Part shown: piece after piece, positions 34,624 to 43,495 of the stretch | Numbering within the stretch: position 1 is the stretch's first letter | Layout: every line of letters begins with the position of its first letter | Assembly: GCF_036231965.1 (NCBI RefSeq) | Contig: NZ_CP109499.1 | Location: 310,001 to 374,000 of the forward strand | DNA from: Streptomyces sp. NBC_01428 | GTDB taxonomy: Bacteria; Actinomycetota; Actinomycetes; Streptomycetales; Streptomycetaceae | Direction: 5' to 3' | Length of the DNA stretch: 64,000 bases | Translations under genes and position numbers: made by a program | The notes under the pieces: model-generated | The model's database searches: none | The model's input: the letters and a program-made list of their open reading frames with translations, nothing else | What the model was told of the DNA's origin: nothing

Positions 34624-35304
34624 TCACGTGCTGAGCGCGCTGATGGCGTCTCCGATGTACTTGGCCCCCAGGATGCCCAGCACCGTGGTCATGATGGCGG
34701 CGTTGTGGGCCGACATCCATCCCTTCCAGCCGTTGAGCGTCTGGGCGGAGCGGTCGCCGCCGAGGAGGTAGACGGCCAGCGGCACGGTGGTGCAGAGCGA
34801 AGCGATCAGGACCATGACGACGCCCGCGACGGCCTTGCCTCCCGTGCCTGCCGTGCTCGCCGCGATGGCGAGGGCGCCGCCGAGGAGCAGGACGAGGTTC
34901 TTGGGATTGACCACCGCGAGGGCGGCGGCGAGGCCGGCCGCTCGGCCCGGGGTGAAATGATCGATGGCCTTCATCCAGCCGGGCTGTCGTGCCTCACGAC
35001 CCTCACGCGGCCGGCCGGTGAACTGCTTGGCCGCGAGCAGGATGAACACGAGGCCCAGGGCCAGCTTGAGCCAGCTCGTCCAAGTGGCGGGCGACCCGCT
35101 GCCGGTGGTGGCGTCGCCGTTCGATCCGAGGACGACCAGGGCGGCCGTCGCACCGGCCAGACTCAGCGTCCAGCCCACGGTGAAGGCGATGCCGTTGGTG
35201 CGGCCTTGCGGGGTGGCGAGCATCAGGATGACGGCCACGAGGGGCAGCGGGCTGATCGCGATGCCGACCGCTGAGGGCAGCATCTGTCCGATGGCGTCCC
35301 CCAT
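34624..35304 (-). CDS. GAP family (SfLAP/LysE-like) membrane protein
   Basis: A 226-residue protein with six hydrophobic segments: LPSAVGIAISPLPLVAVILMLATP, GIAFTVGWTLSLAGATAALVVLG, WLKLALGLVFILLAAKQF, AAGLAAALAVVNPKNLVLLLGGALAIA, AVAGVVMVLIASLCTTVPLAVYLL, AAIMTTVLGILGAKYIGDAI. The pattern SPLPLVAVILML and NPKNLVLLL matches the GAP/sulfolipid-1-addressing family, related to LysE exporters. It starts two bases after the DUF1254 gene stop, so the two are coupled. Cargo is unknown. Confidence 0.87.
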   Translation of the reverse strand: MGDAIGQMLPSAVGIAISPLPLVAVILMLATPQGRTNGIAFTVGWTLSLAGATAALVVLGSNGDATTGSGSPATWTSWLKLALGLVFILLAAKQFTGRPREGREARQPGWMKAIDHFTPGRAAGLAAALAVVNPKNLVLLLGGALAIAASTAGTGGKAVAGVVMVLIASLCTTVPLAVYLLGGDRSAQTLNGWKGWMSAHNAAIMTTVLGILGAKYIGDAISALST

Positions 35305-35306
35305 GG

Positions 35307-36629
35307 TCAGCGCCGCCCCGCGGTGAGGGCGGGAAGCTGCCAGGTGCCGTCGAGTACCGACGGGTCCGGTCCGTAGATGCGGATGACCACGGAGAAGGGG
35401 CCGTCGGGAGCGGGCAACCAGTTCGCCGCCCGGCGCGGGTCCTGGGGCCTGGCGTGCTGGACGTACAGGGTGAGGCCGCCGTCGCGGTCGTGGACGAGCC
35501 CCTCGGTGCGGTCGCCGATGGAGTAGCGGTCGAGGGGGTTGTCGACCAGAAGTCGCTCGGGCAGTCGATACAGGGTGGCCGACCAGAAGAACTGCGCTTG
35601 AGGCAGCCGATCGGCGCCGAAGTGAATCGTGTAGTCACGTTCGGCGGAGTCGGGCGGGCGGTTGCCCTCGCTGTCGACGGCCCAGCCGCCGTACCAGGCT
35701 TCCGCCGGCGGGAGACCGTACAGACCCTTGTCCGCGCCGACACCGCGGGCGAGGTAGTCGTCCCCCAGCTCCGCTCGGGTACCGAAGCATCCGGCCGATG
35801 TGGTCGCGCGGGCCTTGGCCTCCTCCAATCGCGCACGCCCGTCGGCGATCCCCTGTTCCATGGCGGCCCGGACGTCGGGCTCGAGGCGGGAGGGCTCGAA
35901 CGTGCCGGCGCCGTTCACGCCGAGAGCCGCCAGTTCCTGCCGGAGTCCCTCCTGTTCGGAGAGGGCGGGGAAGAACCCGAGCAGGAAGTCCAGCACCGTG
36001 AAGAACTCGATGCTCGTGCCGGACTCCTCCCGCCAGACCGGCCAGTCGGGCTCGTCCGCCGGCGCCGGCGCGGCCTCACCGGTGTAGGCGCTGAGTGGCT
36101 GCAGCCCGTACTGCTCCTGAACGGCCCGCAGTTCCTCGATGTCCTTCTCCGTGGCGCCCGTGAGCGTGGTACGCCCGAGGCAGCCGACGAGCTGGGAGTC
36201 GGCGCGGAGTACACCGGCCGCGCCGTCAGGGAGTGGTCCCGTCCATCCGGGGCCGGCGATCACGTAGTCGCCGGCACCCTGGCCGGTGGTGCGGGCGCCG
36301 ACGAAGCCGACGTACGTGGTGTCGAGATCATGGAAGGGGAGGACGTAGTACCGGTCCATGGCAGGTACCGAGACCACCCAGGGCTCGGCCCGAAGGTCGA
36401 GCCAGCACCACGAGTACGGTGTGTCGTTGTTCGGTGTCACGATGTCGGTGTTCTCCGGCCGTGAGGGCCTCGGATAGTGCCGGAACGTGCCGAAGCCCCC
36501 CACGTATCGGTGATCGTTGGAGTCGACGGCCTGCGTGTACAGCGTTCGGTAGTTCTCCAGCATCGGATGGCCGAAGATCCAGGCCCGAGCCGCCGTGTCC
36601 CGTACCGCGTCAAGGCTCGCACCGCTCAT
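35307..36629 (-). CDS. DUF1254/DUF1214 domain protein
   Basis: A 440-residue protein with an N-terminal DUF1254 domain (AARAWIFGHPMLENYRTLYTQAV, NNDTPYSWCWLDLRAEPWVVSVPAMDRYYVLPFHDL) and a C-terminal DUF1214 domain (DYTIHFGADRLPQAQFFWSATLYRLPERLLVDNPLDRYSIGDRT, NWLPAPDGPFSVVIRIYGP). No catalytic role is established for the family. There is no signal peptide. ATG 36629 with AGGG eight bases upstream is preferred to GTG 36635. A GTAAGTAA pair lies just upstream. It is first in a two-gene operon with the GAP-family membrane protein. Confidence 0.9.
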   Translation of the reverse strand: MSGASLDAVRDTAARAWIFGHPMLENYRTLYTQAVDSNDHRYVGGFGTFRHYPRPSRPENTDIVTPNNDTPYSWCWLDLRAEPWVVSVPAMDRYYVLPFHDLDTTYVGFVGARTTGQGAGDYVIAGPGWTGPLPDGAAGVLRADSQLVGCLGRTTLTGATEKDIEELRAVQEQYGLQPLSAYTGEAAPAPADEPDWPVWREESGTSIEFFTVLDFLLGFFPALSEQEGLRQELAALGVNGAGTFEPSRLEPDVRAAMEQGIADGRARLEEAKARATTSAGCFGTRAELGDDYLARGVGADKGLYGLPPAEAWYGGWAVDSEGNRPPDSAERDYTIHFGADRLPQAQFFWSATLYRLPERLLVDNPLDRYSIGDRTEGLVHDRDGGLTLYVQHARPQDPRRAANWLPAPDGPFSVVIRIYGPDPSVLDGTWQLPALTAGRR

Positions 36630-36733
36630 ACGCACCGCCCTTGGAAGGTTGCTTACTTACCCTTTTCGGGAGTTTAGGGACGAGGCGAAGGTATGCGCGT
36701 TCCACGCGCCGGGCGCGGTTCCTGCAGGTGGGT

Positions 36734-37966
36734 TCAGTGCGTCTCCGCACCTCGACGCCCCCACCGCCCGCGGGATGTGCGCAGCACACGGAGGCCCGCC
36801 GCACTCTGAACGGTCATGGCGGCGGCGGCCGTGGCGGTGACCGCGAATCCGCCCTGAGGTCCGAACGTGTCGATCGCCCAGCCGGACAGCGCGGCCGCGG
36901 CAGCCGAACCCGCCGCGCCGGCGGCGCCGAGCCACGCGAATGCCTGGGTCAGGACGGTGTGGTCGACCGTGGCCTCCGTGAACACGGGGAAGAGCACGAG
37001 CAGAGGCGGGATCGCGGCTCCGGTCAGGATCACGACCAGGGCGAGCCCGAAGGGTGAGCCGACCGTGAACAACAGCATGGTGCCGAGGCTCAACACGCTT
37101 GTTGCCGCGACCAGTTGTACAGGCGGTGCCGCCCTCCATCGGCGCAGGCCGTAGAGCCATCCGGCCAGCAGACCGCTGAAGCTGGACGCCGCGAAGATCG
37201 GGCCGGCGGCGCCCGGCGCGCCGCACTCCACCGCGAGCCCGGTCACCGACACCTGCATGGCTCCGAAGAAGATCCCGATGGCAAGGTTGAGCCCCATCAG
37301 GAGCAGAACTGGTGCGCACAGCAACTGCCCTCTCCCCCTGGCGTGTTCGGCGTCTCCGGTCGAGGTGGCGGGTGCCGTGTCGCGCCGGGTGGCGAGGAAC
37401 AGGCCGCCGAACACCGACAGAGACGCGGCCAGCACCAGGCCCGCGACGGCATGTCCGGCCGCGGCGAGGGCGCTGACCAGTGCGGGACCCACCAGGAAGG
37501 CGCCCGCGTTGCTGATCGACTCCAGGGCGAAGGCGGTGGGCAGTTCGGCGGCACGGTCCGGGCGCAGAAGCGCCGCCCAGCGTGCGGCGGACATCGCGCC
37601 GAGTTGGGGAACACTGCCACCGACCAGCCCTCCCCCGACGATCAGGAAGGTGTCGTCGGCATCTGCGGCGACCAGGGAGAGGAGGAGCGCCACGGCGACG
37701 GCGTGGGCGAGAAGAGTGGGTGGCAGGATGCGGGTCTGCCCGAACCGGTCGACCAGTCGGGCCAGTTGAGGGGCGCCGAGCGCCTCGGACACGGCGAACG
37801 CGCCGGTGACCAGGCCGGCGGCGGAGAAGGTACCGGTGTGGCTGTGCACGAGCCAGACGATGCTGAGGCTGGTCATCGCCACGCCGACGCGGCCCAGTGA
37901 CGCCGGGAGGAAGAAGGCTGCGGCACCCGGGGTGCGCAGCAGGGAACGGTAGTTCGCCGATGGCAC
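36734..37966 (-). CDS. MFS transporter
   Basis: A 410-residue major facilitator with twelve hydrophobic segments. It opens YRSLLRTPGAAAFFLPASLGRVGVAMTSLSIVWLVH, has the loop motif QLARLVDRFGQTRILPP and the paired segment AGAFLVGPALVSALAAAGHAVAG typical of drug/efflux permeases. GTG 37966 with AGGA six bases upstream is favoured; the frame also offers an earlier start at 38002. Substrate unknown; there is no regulator or enzyme in the same transcript. Confidence 0.88.
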   Translation of the reverse strand: MPSANYRSLLRTPGAAAFFLPASLGRVGVAMTSLSIVWLVHSHTGTFSAAGLVTGAFAVSEALGAPQLARLVDRFGQTRILPPTLLAHAVAVALLLSLVAADADDTFLIVGGGLVGGSVPQLGAMSAARWAALLRPDRAAELPTAFALESISNAGAFLVGPALVSALAAAGHAVAGLVLAASLSVFGGLFLATRRDTAPATSTGDAEHARGRGQLLCAPVLLLMGLNLAIGIFFGAMQVSVTGLAVECGAPGAAGPIFAASSFSGLLAGWLYGLRRWRAAPPVQLVAATSVLSLGTMLLFTVGSPFGLALVVILTGAAIPPLLVLFPVFTEATVDHTVLTQAFAWLGAAGAAGSAAAAALSGWAIDTFGPQGGFAVTATAAAAMTVQSAAGLRVLRTSRGRWGRRGAETH

Positions 37967-38268
37967 GGCGAGTCCTGTTCGCTGCCCGGCGGGACGGCCC
38001 ACCGGGCCGTCGGTGCCCGACCGGACCGACCCGGGGTTGCCGTCTGGAACCGTCCAGTGCTGGCGCGGAGAGGGGGCACGCGCCCCGCACCGACTCCGTC
38101 ACCGGGCAGAATTCTTGACGTGTTGTGGGCGTCCAGTCTCACCGCGGGGAGCGTTGATGTCCATCCCGCCCTGGCCGGCCACGTGCTGCGGAGCCCCGGT
38201 GCGGGACGGCCCGGCCGGGCTCGCAACCCCGCCGATCTGCCGTGGTACGTCCGAGCGCCACCGCCGGA

Positions 38269-38622
38269 TCAGCCGCGGGTGACGGTGACTCCGCCGAGCA
38301 GCCCCCAGGCGTCGATACGGACCGTCGGCCCGCCGGGCTCGGTCGGGCCGTCGTCCTTCACTCCCCCGAGGCGGATGCCGTGGACCTCCACGACGACGTC
38401 GGGGCGGACCCGGAGGCTGACGCCGCCGATCAGGCTGAGCTTCGTGACGCGCAGTTCGGCACCGTCAGGGATGTCGATGTCCGTGAGGTCGATGTCGGCC
38501 CCTCCGATGAGGGACGCCGTGAGCGTGCGCTCGTGCAGCGTCGCGCCCTTGAGCCGGTGACCGCCGATCAGGCTCACCTTGACGTCGGTCTTCTGCGGCT
38601 TGCTGTCAGCTGTTTTCGTCAT
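38269..38622 (-). CDS. small SLIGG-repeat protein, LiaF C-terminal-like
   Basis: A 117-residue protein built from repeats of about 25 residues marked by SLIGG or LLGG (VSLIGGHRLKG, ASLIGGADIDLTD, LSLIGGVSLRVRP, GLLGGVTVTRG), which resembles the beta-helical C-terminal domain of cell-wall-stress proteins such as LiaF and DUF1707-associated domains. No membrane anchor is visible. The ATG follows a TACCTT box by exactly six bases and there is no ribosome site, so a leaderless mRNA is likely. Function unknown. Confidence 0.82.
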   Translation of the reverse strand: MTKTADSKPQKTDVKVSLIGGHRLKGATLHERTLTASLIGGADIDLTDIDIPDGAELRVTKLSLIGGVSLRVRPDVVVEVHGIRLGGVKDDGPTEPGGPTVRIDAWGLLGGVTVTRG

Positions 38623-38811
38623 GAGAAGAAGGTAGATCCAGGGCGTCCGGCTCCCCCAGTGCCCGGCGTACGGCATTTCGCATGACAGGTGTCACGGGTC
38701 CGTCCGGACACGACCCCTCCGCACGACATCGACGTACAAGAACGCAATCCCACGGCATGCCGGTCGCCCTTCGGCGGCCCTCCCGGATCCCTCGGCGATA
38801 GCGTGACCCGT

Positions 38812-39627
38812 ATGACGGCAGATGGTGCGGCGGCAGACCGTGAAGCGCTGGTCGGCGGGATGGCGAACGCCGGCGCCGTCTTCCGCCGGGGCGCGCTGGT
38901 GGAACGCCCGGCGCCGCCGAACGCGGTGGCGCTCCACGCCTACCTGCGTGCGCTGAAGAAGCACGGCTTCGACGCGGCTCCGACCCCGGTCGGCCTCTCC
39001 ACGGACGGGCGCGAGCAGTTGACCTTCGTCCCGGGCGATGTCGCGCTCCCCCCGTACCCCCGGTGGGTGATGACGGACGCCGCCCTCGCGTCCGTGGGAA
39101 GCCTGCTTCGGCGCCTGCACAAGAGCAGTGCGGCGGTCGAGGTCGATCCGCACGTCACGTGGTCCGACGATCTCGCCGACCCGGAGGGAGGGACGATGCT
39201 GTGCCACAACGACGTGTGCCCGGACAACGTCGTCTTCCGTGACGGCAACGCCGCTGCGCTGATCGATTTCGACCTGGCGGCGCCCGGGCGCCCGCTCTGG
39301 GACCTCGCCATGACGGCCCGCTACTGGGTCCCGATGGTGGATCCCGAGTCCGCCGCCGGCTTCTACCCTCCGGGCCTCGTCGCATCGGTTCGACTGCGGA
39401 TCCTCGCCGACAGCTACGGCCTCTCCCCACGGGAGCGCGGCGAGTTGCCCGGCGCCGTCGAACAGGCCACCGAGGTCTGCCGGGCCTTCGTCGCACGGCG
39501 CGTGGCCGACGGTGACCCGGTGTACGTGCGAGCGCTGGCGGAGCGCGGCGGTTGGGAGCGCTGGGACCGGATACAGGACTGGCTCGCGGCTCGGCGCGAT
39601 ACGTTCACGGCCGTACTGCTGCGGTGA
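38812..39627 (+). CDS. APH-fold phosphotransferase
   Basis: A 271-residue aminoglycoside phosphotransferase-like protein, unrelated in detail to the one at 645. The catalytic loop is TMLCHNDVCPDNVVF (Brenner motif H-N-D-x-x-x-x-N) and the metal-binding motif is ALIDFDLAAPGRPLWDLA. The N-lobe is short (HAYLRALKKHGFDAAPTPVGL, LTFVPGDV). It probably phosphorylates a hydroxyl of a small molecule using ATP or GTP. ATG 38812 is favoured; GTG 38803 is possible. It is monocistronic. Confidence 0.87.
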   Translation: MTADGAAADREALVGGMANAGAVFRRGALVERPAPPNAVALHAYLRALKKHGFDAAPTPVGLSTDGREQLTFVPGDVALPPYPRWVMTDAALASVGSLLRRLHKSSAAVEVDPHVTWSDDLADPEGGTMLCHNDVCPDNVVFRDGNAAALIDFDLAAPGRPLWDLAMTARYWVPMVDPESAAGFYPPGLVASVRLRILADSYGLSPRERGELPGAVEQATEVCRAFVARRVADGDPVYVRALAERGGWERWDRIQDWLAARRDTFTAVLLR

Positions 39628-39669
39628 CCTCCAGGGTGTCCGGACGCCCCCCGGTGGGGACGTTCACGC

Positions 39670-40164
39670 TCAGTCGGTCAACGTGAGGAGAACTTCGTCG
39701 ATTTCGGTCCCCCGGGCGTTCGCGAAGCCCCGCCCGGTGCCGGAGAGCACGAACCCGCAGTTCGTCAGGACCTTGATCGAGGCGAGGTTGTCCGCCGCCG
39801 CGCGGGCGTACACCGGCCGCTCCGTCGCGATGCCGAGCAGTGCCCGCAGCGCCGCGGTGGCCACCCCGCGGCCCCAGTAGTGCCGTCCGATCCAGTACGT
39901 GACCTCGCGCTCCTCAGGCGGTCCGAACACGGAGACGTGCCCGAGGATATCGGCGTCATCGATGTCACCACCGTCATCGGCAACGACGGCGCGCATCACG
40001 ATCGCCGGATCTCGGCGGATCCGCGCCCAGTGGTCCTCGAACCATCTCTCGTCCGACGGGTCCTTGGCGGTGAACGCCGCCATACGACATCCTTCGGGAT
40101 CGTTCGTCTGAGTGAAGAAGACGGGCAGGTCACTGTCCCGTACGTCACGCAGCCGTACCTTCAT
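39670..40164 (-). CDS. GNAT family N-acetyltransferase, RimJ/RimL-like
   Basis: A 164-residue acetyltransferase: VRLRDVRDSDLPVFFTQTNDPEGCRMAAFTAKDP at the start, VTYWIGRHYWGRGVATAALRALLGIA as the acetyl-CoA-binding motif, and VYARAAADNLASIKVLTNCGFVLSGTGR late. It belongs to the RimJ/L-like group that acetylates amines on proteins or small molecules. The ATG at 40164 is the first family-like position. Target unknown. Confidence 0.9.
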   Translation of the reverse strand: MKVRLRDVRDSDLPVFFTQTNDPEGCRMAAFTAKDPSDERWFEDHWARIRRDPAIVMRAVVADDGGDIDDADILGHVSVFGPPEEREVTYWIGRHYWGRGVATAALRALLGIATERPVYARAAADNLASIKVLTNCGFVLSGTGRGFANARGTEIDEVLLTLTD

Positions 40165-40333
40165 GCGGGCCTCCCGGCCGGTGATCGTGAGCCGTGGCGC
40201 AGTTCTCGGCGACGACGCCCGCGCAGTCGGACAGGCCGGCGCCTCGACGCCCCGGGTTCGGGGCGCTGGTTCATCTCTACACCAGGCCAACCGCACGCGT
40301 CAGGGCATTCGTCCCGCCGGGGGGCGAGGACCG

Positions 40334-40708
40334 TCACGCACCCGGAAGGAACAGGCAGAACAGATGGCCGTGCGGATCGCGGAGTACCCGTACGTCCTGC
40401 TGAGGCTGGTGTTCCTCCAACGTCGCTCCCAGGGCGCAGGCCCGCTCGGTCTCCTCCTCCAGGTCGTCGACCAGCAGGTCCAGATGCGCCTGCATCTGCT
40501 GAGTGCCCGGCCGTTGGGGCCATGTCGGAGGGGTGTGGTCGACCTCCAACTGGAAGCTCAGGCCGGGGCGTTCCCGTTCCGGGGCTTTCAGCCGGACCCA
40601 CTCCGGAGCGCGATGGACCTCCTGCCAGCCGAGCAGTGTCCGGTAGAAGTCGGCCAGCGCGGGAGGATCGGGCGTGCCGAGGACGAAGGCGCCGAGTGTT
40701 GTGGTCAT
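40334..40708 (-). CDS. VOC family protein
   Basis: A 124-residue glyoxalase-fold protein: GAFVLGTPDPPALADFYRTLLGWQEVHRAPEWVRLKAPE, then LEVDHTPPTWP ... MQAHLDLLVDDLEEETERACALGATLEEHQP and VRVLRDPHGHLFCLFLPG. This is the common actinobacterial two-repeat VOC protein; no substrate is assigned. ATG 40708 is chosen because upstream sequence is unlike the family. Confidence 0.9.
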   Translation of the reverse strand: MTTTLGAFVLGTPDPPALADFYRTLLGWQEVHRAPEWVRLKAPERERPGLSFQLEVDHTPPTWPQRPGTQQMQAHLDLLVDDLEEETERACALGATLEEHQPQQDVRVLRDPHGHLFCLFLPGA

Positions 40709-40849
40709 GCTTCGGGCCTTGCCCCCATCACTCCCGCCCATGCGTCCGCCCACCCCACGGACAGGGGTTCCCATGGTCAGCTGCCGCGAGCACCCGGACG
40801 CCTGCACGTGGGTAGGCTGCACGTCCGGATGCATGGGAGGTGGCCGCGT

Positions 40850-41953
40850 ATGCGGGAGCCAGTCGGGGTGGATCGGCCTGACCGATCAGCCGTCAGGATC
40901 GGTGCCCTCGTGCCGTTGACCCGGCCCGGCTGGGCCGAGGCGGGCCGACACCTGCTCGCCGGACTCGAACTGGCCGTCCGTGACGTCAATGAAGGCGGCG
41001 GGATCGCCGGAAGGTCACTCGAACTGGTGGTCCGCGACACCGCGGCGGATCCGCAAAGGGCCGCGGCCGCCGTGGACGAACTGGATCGGCTTGGCGTGGC
41101 CGCCTTGGCCGCGGAGTACCACAGCGTCGTCGCGCGCACCGCGGCCGCAAGAGCCGACGCTCTCGGAGTGCCGTTCCTCTGCTCGTCCGCGGTTCTCGAC
41201 GCGCTCACCGAACACCCCACGGACTGGGTCGCACGCCTCGCGCCGCCGCAGTCCCGCGGCTGGCAGCTGTACGCGGACTTCCTCCTCGGTTCGGGGCACG
41301 GTCGCATCGCCGTCGCAACACAGCCGAGTGCCTACTGGGCGTCGGGGACCCGCATTCTGCGCGAGTACGTCACCGCACGTGGGGGCAGCGTCGTCGAACT
41401 CGACATGACCGCGCTGACGCCCTTGGCCGTGTGCGAGAAACTCGTCGAGAACGAGGCGACGGTTCTCCTGCTGCTGGTCGGCCACCCGGACCCGGCGGTG
41501 TCCATCGTCCAGGCCGTCCGCCGCGATCAGCGCCTCGCCGACATCCTGATCGGCGCTCCGGCCGGACAACCGGAACTCGCCGACTGGAAGACCTTGTTGG
41601 GTAGCGAGGGCGCCGCGATCCCGTTCCTCCGCTATCTGCCCGAGCACCTCACCCCACTCGGCACCCGTGTCGCAGAGGCCCTCGTCGAGCGGCTGGCCCA
41701 AGCACCTTCCTTCGTCGCCTTCGAGGGCTACGACACGGTCACCGTCCTCGCCGACATGCTGCGCACTCACGGCGTGGACCGGAACCGCATCGCCGCCGCC
41801 TGGCCTCGCGTTGCCGTCGAGGGCACCCGAGGACTGATCCAGTTCTCCCGCACACCGGGCATCAGCGTCTGGCAGTGGGGCGGTACGCCGATCCAGGTCG
41901 CGGATCGCGACCCCGCCGAACTCGACAGATTCCGGATCCTCCATGCGAGCTGA
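40850..41953 (+). CDS. type 1 periplasmic-binding-protein-like sensor, no signal peptide
   Basis: A 367-residue protein with the Leu/Ile/Val-binding fold of ABC amino-acid receptors: RIGALVPLTRPGWAEAGRHLLAGLELAVRDVNEGGGIAGRSLELVVRDTAADPQRAAAAVDELDRLGVAALAAEYHSVVA. The ATG at 40850 (GGGAGG nine bases upstream) gives a hydrophilic N-terminus; there is no signal peptide or lipobox, unlike true transport receptors, and no permease or ATPase lies nearby. It may be a cytoplasmic sensor or an orphan receptor that lost its leader. It is followed by a HAD phosphatase gene 75 bases on. Confidence 0.82.
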   Translation: MREPVGVDRPDRSAVRIGALVPLTRPGWAEAGRHLLAGLELAVRDVNEGGGIAGRSLELVVRDTAADPQRAAAAVDELDRLGVAALAAEYHSVVARTAAARADALGVPFLCSSAVLDALTEHPTDWVARLAPPQSRGWQLYADFLLGSGHGRIAVATQPSAYWASGTRILREYVTARGGSVVELDMTALTPLAVCEKLVENEATVLLLLVGHPDPAVSIVQAVRRDQRLADILIGAPAGQPELADWKTLLGSEGAAIPFLRYLPEHLTPLGTRVAEALVERLAQAPSFVAFEGYDTVTVLADMLRTHGVDRNRIAAAWPRVAVEGTRGLIQFSRTPGISVWQWGGTPIQVADRDPAELDRFRILHAS

Positions 41954-42028
41954 GGGCGAGCGGAGCCTGCGCTTCCCGATACGTCCGGAACTTCGGAGCC
42001 CGTGATCACCTGGCCCTATGCTGCAGCG

Positions 42029-42679
42029 GTGATCAAACCGATCGAGCTGGTGATATTCGACTGCGACGGCGTGCTGGTCGACAGCGAACGCATCGCGGTA
42101 CGCGTTCAGGTCGCCCTCGGCGCCGCCCTTGGCTGGCCTCTCACCCACCAGGATGTCGTTGCACGGTTCATCGGGCGCTCACACGCCGCCATCCGCGAGC
42201 AAGTGGCGGCTCAGCTGGGTCACGAGACAGCCGCGGCATGGTCGGCCCAGTTCGAAGAGCGTCATCGCGAGGCCGTGGACGCCGAGCTTCTGCCGGTCGA
42301 GGGGCTGCCGGAGGCACTCGACATGATCACGCTCCCCACCTGCGTCGCCTCCAGCGGCTCGCACGACAAGATGAGACACACCTTGGACCGTACCGGGCTG
42401 TACGAACGCTTCGCGGGCCGGATCTACAGTGCCGCCGAGGTCGCCCACGGCAAGCCCGCGCCCGACCTGTTCCTGCATGCCGCACAGCACATGGGCGTCG
42501 ATCCCGCGGCCTGCGTCGTCGTGGAGGACAGCCGGCCGGGCGTCCGCGCGGCCCGCGCCGCAGGCATGCGGTCCTTCGGTTACGCCGGCGGACTCACTCC
42601 GGCCGAGGACCTCGCGGGCCCAGGCACCGTCATCTTCCACGACATGCGCGAACTGCCCGCCCTGCTCGCCGAACAGTGA
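42029..42679 (+). CDS. HAD family phosphatase
   Basis: A 216-residue haloacid dehalogenase hydrolase of the beta-phosphoglucomutase/phosphatase type. Motif I is FDCDGVLVDSE with nucleophile D and acid/base D, motif II CVASSGS, motif III the Lys in HGKPAPDLF, and motif IV VVVEDSRPGVRAA. It dephosphorylates or isomerises a sugar phosphate. GTG 42029 sits six bases after TATGCT, suggesting leaderless translation; GTG 42002 with GGAG three bases away is less suitable. Confidence 0.9.
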   Translation: MIKPIELVIFDCDGVLVDSERIAVRVQVALGAALGWPLTHQDVVARFIGRSHAAIREQVAAQLGHETAAAWSAQFEERHREAVDAELLPVEGLPEALDMITLPTCVASSGSHDKMRHTLDRTGLYERFAGRIYSAAEVAHGKPAPDLFLHAAQHMGVDPAACVVVEDSRPGVRAARAAGMRSFGYAGGLTPAEDLAGPGTVIFHDMRELPALLAEQ

Positions 42680-42965
42680 ACCCCGCCGCCCTCCGGCCTG
42701 CGTCCCGCCCAGTCGGACCCCGCACCCACCGCGGCACAGGCCACGTATCGGATCACGGCCCGCGAACCCGTTCCGGCCGGAACCTTCCATGCCGAGGGGC
42801 GACATGGCCGGACCACGGGCCCTGCGGTAGGTCGCCGTCATCGCGCCGAGGAACGTGTGCCGTCGAGCGACGCGGGCACCCGGCTGTCCTGAGAGGCCGT
42901 CACGGAGTCGGAACTCCACGGCTCAGCCTCACTCGGGAAATGAATGTCGTTGAGGGAGTCGCACT

Positions 42966-43319
42966 GTGAGTGACAGCATCTGGGGCTATCAGCCGACCGC
43001 CGGTTTCATCGCAGGAACGGACCTGACCGGGTGGCATGTCGAGGCAACCGACGGCAGCATCGGGAAGATCGACAAGCACTCCGACGAGGTCAACTCCTCC
43101 TACATCGTGGTCGATACCGGCGTATGGATCTTCGGCAAGCACGTTCTCCTGCCCGCCGGAACCGTCAAGACCGTCGACCTTCTCGAACACAGGGTCTACG
43201 TCGATCTCACTCAGGAACAGATCAAGGGATCCCCCGAGTTCGACAAGGACAAGCACCTTCAGGATGCCGGGTACCACGAGCAGGTGGGCGGCTACTACCA
43301 GAGCCACCGACGGGTCTGA
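42966..43319 (+). CDS. PRC-barrel domain protein
   Basis: A 117-residue PRC-barrel protein: GTDLTGWHVEATDGSIGKIDKHSDEVNSSYIVVDTGVWIFGKHVLLPAGTVKTVDLLEHRVYVDLTQEQIKGSPEFD, ending in QVGGYYQSHRRV. Only distantly like the one at 21069. GAGGGAG lies seven bases before the GTG. Such genes are often osmotic- or stationary-phase-induced in streptomycetes, though I found no clear sigma-B site. A hairpin terminator follows. Confidence 0.88.
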   Translation: MSDSIWGYQPTAGFIAGTDLTGWHVEATDGSIGKIDKHSDEVNSSYIVVDTGVWIFGKHVLLPAGTVKTVDLLEHRVYVDLTQEQIKGSPEFDKDKHLQDAGYHEQVGGYYQSHRRV

Positions 43320-43340
43320 CCGTCCACCGGACTCACCGCG

Positions 43341-43374
43341 GGGGGGGCGCCCGGAGACTCTCCGGACGGCCCCC
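43341..43374. terminator. hairpin terminator after the PRC-barrel gene
   Basis: CCGGAG-ACT-CTCCGG inside a GGGGG/CCCCC outer stem, starting 22 bases after the stop codon. Confidence 0.75.
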
Positions 43375-43495
43375 TGCCGACTGTCGTGAGCAGCCCCTTC
43401 GCGCGAAGGATTGTCAGGTACGCGACATCGCTCTACGGTGCGTTTCAGGAGTGGGACCGCTCCCACCCTCCTGACGTCCGAGCAACGGAGCTCCG

